DNA of 64,000 nt from Bradyrhizobium aeschynomenes (GCF_013178945.1 NZ_JABFDM010000006.1:62001-126000), one strand, 5' to 3'. Positions 1 through 9,095 are shown, counted from the stretch's first letter. Notes: generated by a model from the letters alone, not told the origin. Numbers and translations are program-made.

Positions 1-297
1 ATCATGGCCGATGATCACGGCCCTGTCTGCGCCGAGCGCTGAGACCAGCGCGACCATGTCGCCGACGTTGTCAAAGATGGAGTAGGCGGCGACATCGCGA
101 GGTGCCTGCGAGCGGCCGAAGCCACGCATGTCGGGCGCTGCGACCCGATAGCCAGCCTCGGCCAGCGCCAGGATCTGATGCCGCCACGAATAGGACAGTT
201 CAGGCCAGCCGTGGCAGAGCAGAACGAGCGGACCTTCGCCCTGTTCGCGCACGAACAGCTCGATCCCGTTGGCTTTGACGATCCGCCCCTGTGACAC
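1..297 (-). CDS. alpha/beta hydrolase, epoxide hydrolase-like (3' part cut by window edge)
   Basis: The first 99 codons of an alpha/beta-hydrolase-fold enzyme; the rest lies outside the window. The N-terminus reads as the first strands of the fold, with an oxyanion-hole motif (CHGWPE) and a PDMRGFGRS segment. The fragment ends in GHD, the nucleophile elbow. An Asp rather than Ser after GH points to the epoxide hydrolase/haloalkane dehalogenase branch; the exact substrate is not visible. The start is a GTG at 297 with a GGAGG ribosome site six bases upstream. It is divergent from the DD-carboxypeptidase gene. Confidence 0.75.
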   Translation of the reverse strand, partial: MSQGRIVKANGIELFVREQGEGPLVLLCHGWPELSYSWRHQILALAEAGYRVAAPDMRGFGRSQAPRDVAAYSIFDNVGDMVALVSALGADRAVIIGHD

Positions 298-454
298 CGC
301 GTCCTCCCTGTCGATTGTTCGTTCTTGGTCCAACGGTATCGCATCGCGCGCAGGGTGGTGCAAATCGCGGGACAGCCGCCTTTAGCGGCGGACTGCCGAG
401 TTGTTTGCGCACCGCCCAGATGCTAGATTCCGAGCGCGCTCCAGAGCTTAGCCG

Positions 455-1714
455 ATGAATCTCATGCCTTTACCGTTCCGCCGCGCCGGCACCACGTCCG
501 GGCGGACGACGCGTGCCATCATCGCCCTGGCGGCCGCGCTGGCCGTCGGCTGGAGCGGCATGCTCTACGCCGCCAATCAGAGCGTCCAGGGCGCGAAGAA
601 GGATGACGGCGGCTTCGACGGCGACGCGCCGACGGCGATTTTGATCGAGGCGAACAGCGGCAGCGTGCTGTTCGAGAAGAACGCGGATGAGCTGCGCGCG
701 CCCTCCAGCATGATGAAGCTGATGACCGCCGAGGTGGTCTTCAACGCCGTCAAGCAGGGCACCATCAAGCTCAACGACGAATACCGGATCAGCGAGAATG
801 CCTGGCGCAAGGGCGGGGCACCGTCGGGCACCTCGACGATGTTCGCCGCGCTCAACAGCAAGGTGTCGGTCAGCGACCTCCTGCACGGCGCGATCATCCA
901 GAGCGGCAACGACGCCTGTATCGCACTCGCCGAGGGCATGGCCGGCAATGAGAAGATCTTTGCGGCCGATTACATGACCAAGCGGGCGCGCGAGCTCGGC
1001 CTGACCAAATCGACCTTCGCCAATTCGAACGGGCTGCCCGATCCCGGCAACAAGATGACGGTGCGCGAGCTGTCGATGCTCGCCCGCCACATCATCCTGG
1101 ACTTCCCCGAATTCTATAAGCTGTTCGGGGAGAAGGAATTCACCTGGAACAAGATCCGGCAGCAGAATCGCAATCCCTTGCTCAATGCGATGGAAGGCGC
1201 CGACGGGCTGAAGACCGGCTACACCAAGGAGGGCGGCTACGGCATGGTCGGCTCGGCCGTGCAGAACGGCACGCGGCTGATCGTCGTGGTCAACGGCCTG
1301 GAGGATCCCGAGGATCGCGCCACCGAGGCCAAGAAGATGCTGGAATGGGGGTTCCGCAACTTCGAGACCCGCACTCTGTTCGCGGCGGGGCAGCCGGTCG
1401 GGTACGCCAAGGTGTTCGGCGGCGAGAGCCGTTCCGTCAAGCTGTCGAGCCCGGTGCCGCTCAAGGTGATGGTGCAGAAGAACGGCGGCGACAAGCTGAT
1501 CGCGCGCATCGTCTACAGCGGCCCAGTCAAGGCTCCGATCGAGCCGGGGCAGAAGGTCGGGGTTGTCAGGGTCTGGCGCGGCCCCAATATCGCCATGGAG
1601 GCCCCCGTCTATGCGGCGGAGGCGGTGGGCAGGGGGTCCACGATGCGGCGCGCGATCGATGGGGCCAGCGAGCTCGTGATCGGGATGTTCCGCGCCGGAG
1701 CCGAGAAGCTCTAG
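455..1714 (+). CDS. dacC: D-alanyl-D-alanine carboxypeptidase (PBP5/6 family, peptidase S11)
   Basis: A 419-residue low-molecular-weight penicillin-binding protein that trims the terminal D-Ala from peptidoglycan stem peptides in the periplasm. All three active-site motifs are present: SxxK as S85-M-M-K88, SGN at 150-152 and KTG at 253-255. Residues 21-40 form a hydrophobic export signal after a basic N-terminus. The C-terminal region after about 320 matches the PBP5 beta-domain plus a final amphipathic stretch (ELVIGMFRAGAEKL) of the kind that anchors these enzymes to the membrane. The next gene, tmk, starts five bases after the stop. An ATG at 464 is an alternative start. The symbol is by family resemblance. 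Confidence 0.93.
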   Translation: MNLMPLPFRRAGTTSGRTTRAIIALAAALAVGWSGMLYAANQSVQGAKKDDGGFDGDAPTAILIEANSGSVLFEKNADELRAPSSMMKLMTAEVVFNAVKQGTIKLNDEYRISENAWRKGGAPSGTSTMFAALNSKVSVSDLLHGAIIQSGNDACIALAEGMAGNEKIFAADYMTKRARELGLTKSTFANSNGLPDPGNKMTVRELSMLARHIILDFPEFYKLFGEKEFTWNKIRQQNRNPLLNAMEGADGLKTGYTKEGGYGMVGSAVQNGTRLIVVVNGLEDPEDRATEAKKMLEWGFRNFETRTLFAAGQPVGYAKVFGGESRSVKLSSPVPLKVMVQKNGGDKLIARIVYSGPVKAPIEPGQKVGVVRVWRGPNIAMEAPVYAAEAVGRGSTMRRAIDGASELVIGMFRAGAEKL

Positions 1715-1718
1715 AGAC

Positions 1719-2399
1719 ATGGCGGAAGCAGCTTTGAAACGTGGTCCGGGCCGCGGCCGATTCGTCACCTTCGAGGGCGGCGAGGGCGCCGGAAAATCCA
1801 CGCAGATCAAGATGTTGGCAGACCGTCTGGAGAAAGAGGGTGTGCGCGTCGTCCTGACCCGCGAGCCCGGCGGCTCGCCCGGCGCCGAGATCATGCGCCA
1901 CCTGGTGCTCTCCGGGATGGGCAAGCTGCTCGGCGCGGAAGCAGAGACGCTGCTGTTCGCCGCCGCCCGCGATGACCACGTCCGCAACGTGATTCTGCCG
2001 GCGCTGAACCAGGGCAGCTGGGTGCTGTGCGACCGCTTCTTCGATTCGACCAGGGCCTATCAGGGCAGCCAGGGTAAGGTCGCGCCCGACGTGCTCAATG
2101 CGATGCAGCGGGTGACGATCGGCGACCTCAAGCCGGACCTGACGCTCATCCTCGACGTGCCCGTCGAGGTCGGCCTGCAGCGCGCCTCGGCGCGGCGTGG
2201 CGGCGGCACGCCGGACCGCTTCGAGGGCGAGGATATCAAGTTCCACAAGGGCTTGCGCGACGCCTTTCACAAGATCGCGGCCGACGAGCCGCGGCGTTGC
2301 GTGTTGATCGATGCCACGGCGAACGCCGAGACCGTCTCGCTCATCGTGTGGGATGCCGTACGCGAGCGCCTGTTCACGGCGGTGGCGGCGGCATCATGA
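1719..2399 (+). CDS. tmk: thymidylate kinase
   Basis: A 226-residue dTMP kinase, converting dTMP to dTDP with ATP. The P-loop GGEGAGKST is at about 20-28. The DR of the DRxxxSxxAYQ signature (DRFFDSTRAYQG) begins at D105. A lid segment follows in RRGGGTPDRFE. Length is normal for the family. The stop overlaps the holB start as ATGA, so the two are translationally coupled; tmk-holB adjacency is common in bacteria. Confidence 0.97.
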   Translation: MAEAALKRGPGRGRFVTFEGGEGAGKSTQIKMLADRLEKEGVRVVLTREPGGSPGAEIMRHLVLSGMGKLLGAEAETLLFAAARDDHVRNVILPALNQGSWVLCDRFFDSTRAYQGSQGKVAPDVLNAMQRVTIGDLKPDLTLILDVPVEVGLQRASARRGGGTPDRFEGEDIKFHKGLRDAFHKIAADEPRRCVLIDATANAETVSLIVWDAVRERLFTAVAAAS

Positions 2400-3436
2400 G
2401 CGCGCGCAAGGTCGAGCCGGAGATCACGGTCCGCCATCCGCGCGAGACCACGGCGCTGTTCGGGCATCGCGAGGCGGAGGCGGCGCTGCTAGCCGCCTAT
2501 CGCAGCGGACGGATGGCCCATGCCTGGCTGATCGGCGGCCCGCAGGGCATCGGCAAGGCGACGCTGGCCTATCGCATGGCGCGCTTCGTGCTGACCCATC
2601 GTGATCCCCAATCGTCCGAGGTGCGCGCAGCCGAGTCGCTCCATGTCGATGCCGACGACCACGTCGCGCGGCTGATCGCCTCCGAAGCGCATGGCGGCTT
2701 GCTGACGCTCGAGCGCTCGGCCAACGACAAGGGCGTGTTGCGCACCGTCATCACAGTGGACGAGACGCGCGAGACGATCTCGTTCTTCGGCTCGACCGCG
2801 GCCGTCGAGGGCTGGCGGGTGTGCATCGTCGACACGGTCGACGAGCTCAATCCCAACGCGGCGAATGCGCTGCTCAAGATCCTCGAGGAGCCGCCGCAGC
2901 AATCGCTGTTCCTGCTCGTCAGCCACGCGCCGGCGCGGGTGCTCGCCACGATCAAATCGCGCTGCCGAAGGCTCTCGCTGCGGGCGCTGTCGACCGAGGA
3001 CGTCATCAGCGCCGCGGCCGAGGCGACCGGCATGGACGGTGGCGATCCGGCGCTGCGCGAGGCCGCCAAGGCGTCCGAGGGCAGCGTCGCCCGGACCCTG
3101 ATGCTGATGGGCGGTGACGGGCTGCAGCTGCAGACCCGCACCGCGGCGCTGCTCGCGAGCCTGCCCCGGATCGATCCAGGCGAGTTGCACGCACTGGGAG
3201 ACGCGCTGGGCACCAGCGACCGCGTCGCCCTGGCAAGTTTCCTCGACAGCATCGAGCGCTGGGTGGCGGACCGGCTGCGGGCCGCCGATCCCAACGCGGA
3301 ACTGCCGCGCCTTGCACGGCTGGCGGAGGTATGGGAAAAGATCGTCCGCGCCGCGCGCGACACCGAATCCTATAATCTGGAGCGAAAACCGCTGGTTTTC
3401 TCGGTGTTCGGGATGCTCGCCGAAGCCACGCGGTAA
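2396..3436 (+). CDS. holB: DNA polymerase III subunit delta'
   Basis: A 346-residue clamp-loader subunit (AAA+ family). Residues 20-60 contain HAWLIGGPQGIGKATLAYRM, a P-loop-like segment, and the middle has NANALLKILEEPP, highly typical of HolB/DnaX, followed by the sensor segment IKSRCRRL. The zinc-module cysteines of enterobacterial delta' are not evident. The ATG at 2396 overlaps the tmk stop and leaves a normal N-terminus; an upstream in-frame start at 2297 would only add residues read out of frame from tmk. Confidence 0.93.
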   Translation: MSARKVEPEITVRHPRETTALFGHREAEAALLAAYRSGRMAHAWLIGGPQGIGKATLAYRMARFVLTHRDPQSSEVRAAESLHVDADDHVARLIASEAHGGLLTLERSANDKGVLRTVITVDETRETISFFGSTAAVEGWRVCIVDTVDELNPNAANALLKILEEPPQQSLFLLVSHAPARVLATIKSRCRRLSLRALSTEDVISAAAEATGMDGGDPALREAAKASEGSVARTLMLMGGDGLQLQTRTAALLASLPRIDPGELHALGDALGTSDRVALASFLDSIERWVADRLRAADPNAELPRLARLAEVWEKIVRAARDTESYNLERKPLVFSVFGMLAEATR

Positions 3437-3505
3437 CGCGCCGACCATCATCCCGGGATCATCAGGATCAATCCGTCGACCGACGACGTCAAAGAGGACT
3501 CTGCC

Positions 3506-5641
3506 GTGGCCAAGGCCAGCAAGACAACCGCGAAAAAGGGCAAGCCGGCGACCAAGGGCGCCACGAAGAAGGCTGTTGCCAAGAAGGCCACCAAGAAAGC
3601 TGCCAAGGCGCCTGCGAAGGCCAAGGCCGGCAAGTCCAAAGCCGCGGCGGACAAGGACGCAAAGGCCAAAGCCGCGAAAGCCAAGACGTCACCGGCGCCC
3701 GCCAAGAGCAGAGCTCCGAAGGCAGCCAAAAAGGGTGCTGGCAAAGGGGCTGCCAATAAGGCCGTGAAGGCGCCTGCCAAGAAGGCCGCGGCCAAGCCTG
3801 CAGCACCGGCCAAGAAGACCGCCACCAAGGCCGCCGCCAACAAGCCTGCGCCCTCGAAGAAGCCCGCAGCATCGAAGCCGGCGCCTGCTCCGAAGCAGGC
3901 TGCGCCAGCGGTCGCCGAGAGCCCTAAGCCGCCGCGCGCTGCAAAGCCGAAGGCGGCGCGCAAGCCGAAGGTTGAAGTCGTGGCAATTCCCGAGGTCGAA
4001 ACGGCCGAGGTGGTTGATATCGTCGAGGTCGAGATTGCCGAAATCGAGGTGACCGAGGTCGAAGAGGCCGCCGCGCCCGTCGCGGCCGCGCCGGCCGACG
4101 CCAACACCTTCTACGTCACGACCGCGATCGCCTATCCCAATGGCAGCCCGCATATCGGCCACGCCTATGAGGCGATCGCGACAGATGCCATCGCGCGATT
4201 TGCGCGCCTCGACGGCAAGGACGTGTTCTTCCTGACCGGCACTGACGAGCACGGCCTTAAGATGGTTCAGACCGCGCAGAACGAGGGAATGACGCCGTCC
4301 GAGCTCGCGACCCGCAACGCCGGCCGCTTCCGCGAGATGGACGAGCGGCTCAATGTGTCGTTCGACCGCTTCATCCGCACCACCGAGCCCGCCCACCACA
4401 AATCGGTGCAGGCGATCTGGACGCGCATGCTCGAGAACGGCGACATCTACGCCGACGCCTATTCCGGCTGGTACTCGGTCCGCGATGAGGCCTATTACGC
4501 CGAGGACGAGACCACAGTCGGCGAGGACAACGTTCGCCGCGGGCCGCAGGGTACGCCGGTCGAGTGGGTCGAGGAAAAGAGCTACTTCTTCCGCCTCTCC
4601 GCCTATCAGGACAGGCTGCTGGCGCTGTATGAGAGCCAGCCCGATTTCATCGGGCCGGACGCGCGGCGCAATGAGATCACGAGCTTCGTCAAGGGCGGAC
4701 TGAAGGACCTCTCGATCTCGCGCACCACCTTCGACTGGGGCGTCCGCGTGCCGCATGACGACGAGCACGTGATGTATGTCTGGGTCGATGCGCTGACCAA
4801 CTACATCACCGGTGTCGGCTTCCCCGACGAGACCGATGCGAACTGGAAATATTGGCCAGCCGACGTGCACGTCATCGGCAAGGACATCATCCGCTTCCAC
4901 GCGGTGTACTGGCCGGCGTTCCTGATGTCGGCCGGCGTGCCCGTGCCGAAGCGCGTCTATGCGCACGGCTTCCTGTTCAACAGGGGCGAGAAGATGTCGA
5001 AGTCGGTCGGCAACGTCGTCGATCCGTTCAATCTCGCCGACCAGTATGGCGTCGACCAATTGCGCTATTTCTTCCTGCGCGAGGTGCCGTTCGGCCAGGA
5101 CGGCAACTACAATCACGAGGCGATCGTCGCGCGTATCAACGCCGATCTCGCCAACGACCTCGGCAACCTCGCGCAGCGCTCGCTGTCGATGATCACCAAG
5201 CAGCTCGGCGGCGTGCTGCCGGAGCCCGGCGAGTTCTCGGCCAACGACAAGGCGATCCTCGCCGAGGCCGATGCGATGATCGGCGCGGCGCGAAAGGCCA
5301 TGGCGACGCAGCAGATTCATCAATGGCTCAACGCCGTGTGGTCGGTCGTGGCCGAGGCCAACCGCTATTTCGCGGGCGAGGCGCCGTGGGCGCTGGCGAA
5401 GACCGATCCGAAGCGCCAGCACACCGTGCTCTACGTCACCGCCGAGGTGATCCGCCAGGTCGCGATCCTGACCCAGCCGGTGATGCCCGCAGCGTCCGCA
5501 AAACTGCTCGACAGCCTGGGGATCCCCGAGGGTGAGCGGAGCTTCGCGCAGCTCGGGGGCGAGGTTCGCATCGCAGCCGGCACACAGCTGCCGGCGCCGC
5601 AGGCGGTGTTCCCGCGCTACATCGAGCCGACGGCGGCGTGA
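3506..5641 (+). CDS. metG: methionyl-tRNA synthetase with a long Lys/Ala-rich N-terminal extension
   Basis: Charges tRNA-Met with methionine. The catalytic part starts near residue 200 with TFYVTTAIAYPNGSPHIGHA (HIGH motif) and carries KMSKS near residue 495; there is no cysteine knuckle after TDEHG, so it is the zinc-free short type. In front is a ~165-residue low-complexity tail of Lys, Ala and Pro (repeats such as KKAVAKKATKKAAK), then ~35 acidic/hydrophobic residues rich in EV and IE pairs. The start is GTG at 3506 with AAAGAGGA eight bases upstream. No Met codon occurs in the extension, so an internal ATG start just before the catalytic domain is impossible. The tail resembles bacterial histone-H1-like proteins. 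Confidence 0.93.
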   Translation: MAKASKTTAKKGKPATKGATKKAVAKKATKKAAKAPAKAKAGKSKAAADKDAKAKAAKAKTSPAPAKSRAPKAAKKGAGKGAANKAVKAPAKKAAAKPAAPAKKTATKAAANKPAPSKKPAASKPAPAPKQAAPAVAESPKPPRAAKPKAARKPKVEVVAIPEVETAEVVDIVEVEIAEIEVTEVEEAAAPVAAAPADANTFYVTTAIAYPNGSPHIGHAYEAIATDAIARFARLDGKDVFFLTGTDEHGLKMVQTAQNEGMTPSELATRNAGRFREMDERLNVSFDRFIRTTEPAHHKSVQAIWTRMLENGDIYADAYSGWYSVRDEAYYAEDETTVGEDNVRRGPQGTPVEWVEEKSYFFRLSAYQDRLLALYESQPDFIGPDARRNEITSFVKGGLKDLSISRTTFDWGVRVPHDDEHVMYVWVDALTNYITGVGFPDETDANWKYWPADVHVIGKDIIRFHAVYWPAFLMSAGVPVPKRVYAHGFLFNRGEKMSKSVGNVVDPFNLADQYGVDQLRYFFLREVPFGQDGNYNHEAIVARINADLANDLGNLAQRSLSMITKQLGGVLPEPGEFSANDKAILAEADAMIGAARKAMATQQIHQWLNAVWSVVAEANRYFAGEAPWALAKTDPKRQHTVLYVTAEVIRQVAILTQPVMPAASAKLLDSLGIPEGERSFAQLGGEVRIAAGTQLPAPQAVFPRYIEPTAA

Positions 5642-6432
5642 TGCTGGTCGACAGCCACTGCCATCTGGATTTTCCGGATTTCGCCGAGGATCTGGACGGC
5701 ATCGTCACGCGTGCCGCCGCCGCCGGCGTCGGCCGCCTGGTGACGATATCGACGCGCGTGCGCAGGCTGCCCGAGCTGCTGGCCATCGCCGAGCGGTTCG
5801 ACAACGTCTACTGCTCGGTCGGCACGCATCCTCACAATGCGGACGAGGAGGACGGCATCCCCGCCGAGGAGCTGATCGCGCTGACGAAGCACCCGAAGGT
5901 GGTCGCGCTGGGCGAGGCCGGGCTCGACAATTTCTACGACCATGGCTCCAAGGACGCCCAGGAACGCGGGTTCCGCGCGCATATCGCGGCGGCCCGCGAA
6001 ACCGGCCTGCCGCTCGTCATCCACACCCGCGAGGCCGACGAGCATTGCGGCCGCATCCTCGACGAGGAAATGGCGCGCGGACCTTTCAAGGCCGTGCTGC
6101 ATTGCTACACCGGCGGACGCGAGCTGGCGATGAAGGCGATCGATCTCGGACTGCACATCTCGTTCACGGGCATCGTGACGTTCAAAAAGTCCGACACGCT
6201 GCGGGCGCTCGCCGCCGAGGTGCCGGCCGACCGCATCATGGTCGAGACCGACGCGCCGTATCTCGCGCCCGGCAAGTTCCGCGGCAAGCGCAACGAGCCG
6301 GCCTATGTCGTGGAGACCGCCAAGGTGCTGGCGGAGACGCGCGGCGTCTCGTTCGAGGATTTCTCGCGCCAGACCTCGGACACGTTCTTCAAGCTGTTCT
6401 CCAAGGTGCCGCGACCCGAGGTGCCAGCATGA
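5641..6432 (+). CDS. tatD: TatD family metal-dependent hydrolase
   Basis: A 263-residue TIM-barrel metallohydrolase of the TatD/YcfH type, which act as Mg-dependent DNases or D-aminoacyl-tRNA-type hydrolases. The metal ligands are visible: SHCHLD at the N-terminus, GEAGLDN near residue 100, IHTRE near 130, HCYTGG in the middle and VETDAPYLAP in the C-terminal third. The ATG overlaps the metG stop by one base (TGATG), and the stop overlaps the next gene's start as ATGA, so metG, this gene and the MBL hydrolase form one translationally coupled unit. This adjacency is conserved in many bacteria. Confidence 0.93.
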   Translation: MLVDSHCHLDFPDFAEDLDGIVTRAAAAGVGRLVTISTRVRRLPELLAIAERFDNVYCSVGTHPHNADEEDGIPAEELIALTKHPKVVALGEAGLDNFYDHGSKDAQERGFRAHIAAARETGLPLVIHTREADEHCGRILDEEMARGPFKAVLHCYTGGRELAMKAIDLGLHISFTGIVTFKKSDTLRALAAEVPADRIMVETDAPYLAPGKFRGKRNEPAYVVETAKVLAETRGVSFEDFSRQTSDTFFKLFSKVPRPEVPA

Positions 6433-7229
6433 CCCTGACGCTCACCATTCTCGGCTGCGGCTCCTCGGCCGGCGTGCCGCGTCCGGCGCTGGGTTGGGGC
6501 GCCTGCGATCCAAACAATCCCAAGAATCGCCGGCGGCGCTGTTCGCTGCTGGCCGAGCGCCGCGGGCCGCATGGCGTGACGCGCGTCGTGATCGACACCT
6601 CGCCCGACCTGCGCGAGCAGTTGATCGATACGCAAGTCGATCACATCGACGCGGTGTTTCTCACGCATGAGCACGCCGACCAGACACATGGCATCGACGA
6701 CCTGCGCTCCGTGGTGATGCATCAGCGTCGGCGCATTCCGGTCTACCTGAACCAGTCGACCGCCAAGGACATCATGCACCGGTTCTCGTATTGCTTCATT
6801 TCGCCTGCGGGGAGCGACTATCCGCCAATCCTGACGCAGCATTCCATCGAGGCCGGCGAGACCCAGGCAGTGGAAGGGAAGGGCGGCGAGTTGAATCTGA
6901 CCGCGTTCCTGGTCCAGCACGGCAACATCCCCGCGCTCGGCTACCGCATCGGCAATGCCGCCTACACGCCGGATCTCAACGACATTCCTGAAGAGAGCTG
7001 GGGCGCGCTGGAGGACCTCGACCTCTGGATCGTCGACGGCCTGCGCCCGGCCTCGCATCCGAGCCATTTTTCGGTCAACGACGCGCTGGCCTGGATCGAG
7101 CGCTTCAAGCCGAAGCGCGCCGTCATCACCAACATGACCGCCGATCTCGACTACGAGGTGCTGCGCCAGAGCCTGCCGGCCGGTGTGGTGCCGGCGTATG
7201 ACGGTATGCGGCTGGAGCTGACGGCGTAG
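6429..7229 (+). CDS. MBL-fold metallohydrolase, PhnP-like
   Basis: A 266-residue metallo-beta-lactamase-fold hydrolase. The N-terminal GCGSSAGVPRP and the metal motif THEHADQTHG are typical of the PhnP/phosphodiesterase branch that hydrolyses cyclic phosphodiesters. A conserved H near HPSHFS and a D in the IVDGLRP segment probably complete the di-metal site. The true substrate is unknown; related genes commonly sit downstream of tatD. It starts within the tatD stop (ATGA) and is followed by a palindromic repeat. Confidence 0.9.
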   Translation: MTLTLTILGCGSSAGVPRPALGWGACDPNNPKNRRRRCSLLAERRGPHGVTRVVIDTSPDLREQLIDTQVDHIDAVFLTHEHADQTHGIDDLRSVVMHQRRRIPVYLNQSTAKDIMHRFSYCFISPAGSDYPPILTQHSIEAGETQAVEGKGGELNLTAFLVQHGNIPALGYRIGNAAYTPDLNDIPEESWGALEDLDLWIVDGLRPASHPSHFSVNDALAWIERFKPKRAVITNMTADLDYEVLRQSLPAGVVPAYDGMRLELTA

Positions 7230-7240
7230 GCCACCACGGC

Positions 7241-7323
7241 CGTCATTGCGAGGAGCCGAAGGCGACGAAGCAATCCAGAGCCGTTGCGGGACTCTGGATT
7301 GCTTCGCTTCGCTCGCAATGACG
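7241..7323. repeat. 83-bp palindromic intergenic repeat (family E, copy 1)
   Basis: A long imperfect inverted repeat: CGTCATTGCGAGGAGC with GAAGCAATCCAG on the left is mirrored by CTGGATTGCTTCGC and GCTCGCAATGACG on the right, around a short central loop. A second, diverged copy lies at 51303-51396. It would fold into a long hairpin in RNA and may slow exonuclease or help terminate the upstream metG-tatD operon. Elements of this look are common between rhizobial genes (recollection, not checked). Confidence 0.8.
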
Positions 7324-7381
7324 GTTTTGGCCAGCCACGAGGTTTCAAGCTCGGCCAATACCAGGGACATGGAGGCGCTAC

Positions 7382-8011
7382 ATGCTGTCGCTGTTCTTCG
7401 AGGTCGAGGTCAAGCCCGGCCATCTCGACCAGTATCTGCAGCTCGCAGCCGCGCTGCGGCCGGAGCTCGACGCGCTCGGCGGCTGCCTCTTTCTCGACCG
7501 CTTCAAGAGCCTGTCGCGCGCCAACCTGATCCTGTCCTACCAGATCTGGCAGGACGAGGGCGCCATGACCGCCTGGCGCGTCCACGCGCATCACCACGAC
7601 ATCCAGACGCTCGGCCGCGACAAGGTGTTTTCCGACTACCGCCTGCGCGTCGCGGAGCTGGTCCATGAGGCGAGGCCGGGGCAGGCGGCGTGGGTGCCGG
7701 AGCGGCGAGGGACGTACAACGATCCGAAGCGGCGTGCACCGACCTATGTGCTGGTGTTGGAGACGTCAGAGCCGGAGCTGAGCGCCGCTACAAACCTATC
7801 GGTCGAGAGCTTTTCCAGCGTCTATCGCGAAGGCCGCTTCGCGCATTTGATCGAGCTGCCGGACGAAGCCACCGGCATTGCGCTGAGCACGCAGCTGCTT
7901 GCCGAACCCGGCGCCGACAACATTCGCATCGTTGAAGTCAGCAGAGACTACGGCATGTACGACCGCCGCGAGGCGCCGCAGTATTATCCCGCGAAGAGTA
8001 GGGGCGGCTGA
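7382..8011 (+). CDS. ABM-domain (antibiotic biosynthesis monooxygenase-like) protein
   Basis: A 209-residue soluble protein. The first ~100 residues (MLSLFFEVEVKPGHLDQYLQ, then GCLFLDRFKSL, then YQIWQDEGAMTAWRVHAHHH) form a dimeric ferredoxin-like ABM domain as in YgiN/HmoA-type quinol or heme monooxygenases. The second half, with LVLETSEP and SFSSVYREGRFAHLIELPDE, looks like a degenerate second copy of the fold. No signal peptide. It stands alone between two repeat regions. Enzymatic activity cannot be inferred, since many ABM proteins have no known substrate. Confidence 0.8.
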   Translation: MLSLFFEVEVKPGHLDQYLQLAAALRPELDALGGCLFLDRFKSLSRANLILSYQIWQDEGAMTAWRVHAHHHDIQTLGRDKVFSDYRLRVAELVHEARPGQAAWVPERRGTYNDPKRRAPTYVLVLETSEPELSAATNLSVESFSSVYREGRFAHLIELPDEATGIALSTQLLAEPGADNIRIVEVSRDYGMYDRREAPQYYPAKSRGG

Positions 8012-8108
8012 ATCATGGTTCGCCTTTCCCTGGAAAATCAATCGCCGCCACCCGTCTGCCAATTTCGGTGTATCAGGACCGGCGAGCCCAAAGTATGCAT
8101 GGTCGACG

Positions 8109-8669
8109 ATGACAATGCGCAACAGAGAACTGGTTCTGGGCACACCTCGCGGAAGAGTGAGGGTGTTGGATGAGCCGACCTACACGTTTGGATCGGCCGA
8201 CAATTTGCGTCGCTACGAAAGTGAAATCCATCTGGATGCCTCCAAACCTCATTCGATCCACGGGGTCAGCATCGACGAGAAGTGGTCGGTCGTTTTCGGT
8301 GCGGGTGGAGGGCCGACGACCGTACATCAACATTCTGCCGTCGAATTCGACGGTCGGTTGTTCCTTGCAGTCGGCAACCAGGTTGTGTGCCTCGACATGC
8401 AGACCGCGAGGATGGAATGGTCATTGGAGGTCGATTGGGCATCGTGTTTCGGTTTGTATTGGGACAACCGGCATCACGCGCTCATCTCCCACGGCGAACT
8501 CCAGATCTCGCGGCTATCCCTCAAGGGGGAAAAGATCTGGGCCACGGACGGTCGCGATATCTTCACCGAGGGATTTCGGTGCCTCCCAATGGCGATTGAA
8601 GTGATCGACTTCAATCACGAGGTTTATCTGCTGGACTACCTGACGGGCAGGGTGCTGAACCGGCGATAG
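8109..8669 (+). CDS. hypothetical protein, possible quinoprotein-like beta-propeller fragment
   Basis: A 186-residue protein I do not recognise. The phrases LFLAVGNQVVCLDMQTARMEW, LSLKGEKIWATDG and VYLLDYLTGRVLNRR are spaced like blades of a PQQ-like beta-propeller, but there are too few for a full ring, so it may be a small sensor-like fold or a remnant. The ATG at 8109 is chosen because the frame upstream overlaps the end of the preceding gene. GC at third positions is lower than in its neighbours, which fits a recently acquired or relaxed gene. Confidence 0.65.
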   Translation: MTMRNRELVLGTPRGRVRVLDEPTYTFGSADNLRRYESEIHLDASKPHSIHGVSIDEKWSVVFGAGGGPTTVHQHSAVEFDGRLFLAVGNQVVCLDMQTARMEWSLEVDWASCFGLYWDNRHHALISHGELQISRLSLKGEKIWATDGRDIFTEGFRCLPMAIEVIDFNHEVYLLDYLTGRVLNRR

Positions 8670-8781
8670 GCCGCGCTGGTCTGGACCGATCCCTCAGCCA
8701 CGCCATCCTGACGAGGAGCAAACGAGAGTTAGGACACCAAAGAAGCCGGCGGCAGCCGCAGCCGTGATGGCCCTGACTGTG

Positions 8782-8931
8782 CCCTCGCCCCTTGTGGGAG
8801 AGGGCTCAATGGTGCTCGCTGCGGACTCACTCGGGTGAGGGGTTCGTGCCTCAAACTCCGCTCCGAGTTCGTGGCAACCCCTCACCCGGTTTCGATGCTT
8901 TGCATCGAAACCACCCTCTCCCACAAGGGGC
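8782..8931. repeat. palindromic intergenic repeat A
   Basis: About 150 bp framed by CCCTCGCCCCTTGTGGGAG and its near complement CTCCCACAAGGGG, with an inner pair GGTGAGGGGT / ACCCCTCACC and a central hairpin TTTCGATG-CATCGAAA. The nested arrangement would fold into one long branched hairpin. Confidence 0.8.
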
Positions 8932-8967
8932 TAGTTTCAGCACACATCTTGGCCGCGACGAAATTTA

Positions 8968-9095
8968 CCTCGCCCGCTTGCGGGGAGAGGTCGGATTGCA
9001 TCGCGAGATGCAATCCGGGTGAGGGGGGCTTTCCGCATGGTCGGTGGGTGCGGCTGCCCCTCACCCCAACCCTCTCCCCGCAAGCGGGGCGAGGG
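8968..9095. repeat. palindromic intergenic repeat B (same family as A)
   Basis: Framed by CCTCGCCCGCTTGCGGGGAG and its complement CTCCCCGCAAGCGGGGCGAG, with inner GGGTGAGGGG / CCCCTCACCC arms and a central GGATTGCAT-ATGCAATCC hairpin. A lone right-hand end of the same family (CCCACAAGGGGAGAGGG) follows at about 9159-9175, and a partial copy lies at 44388-44468. Confidence 0.8.

Noticed and set aside
3506..4105. Separate small histone-H1-like gene fused by mistake to metG
   Set aside because: There is no stop codon, frameshift or second ribosome site between tail and catalytic domain, so a single fused gene is the simpler reading.
3689..5422. A 577-codon minus-strand open frame opposite metG
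   Set aside because: Antisense shadow; ends in Arg/Gly/Leu repeats that only mirror the Lys/Ala codons of the MetRS tail.
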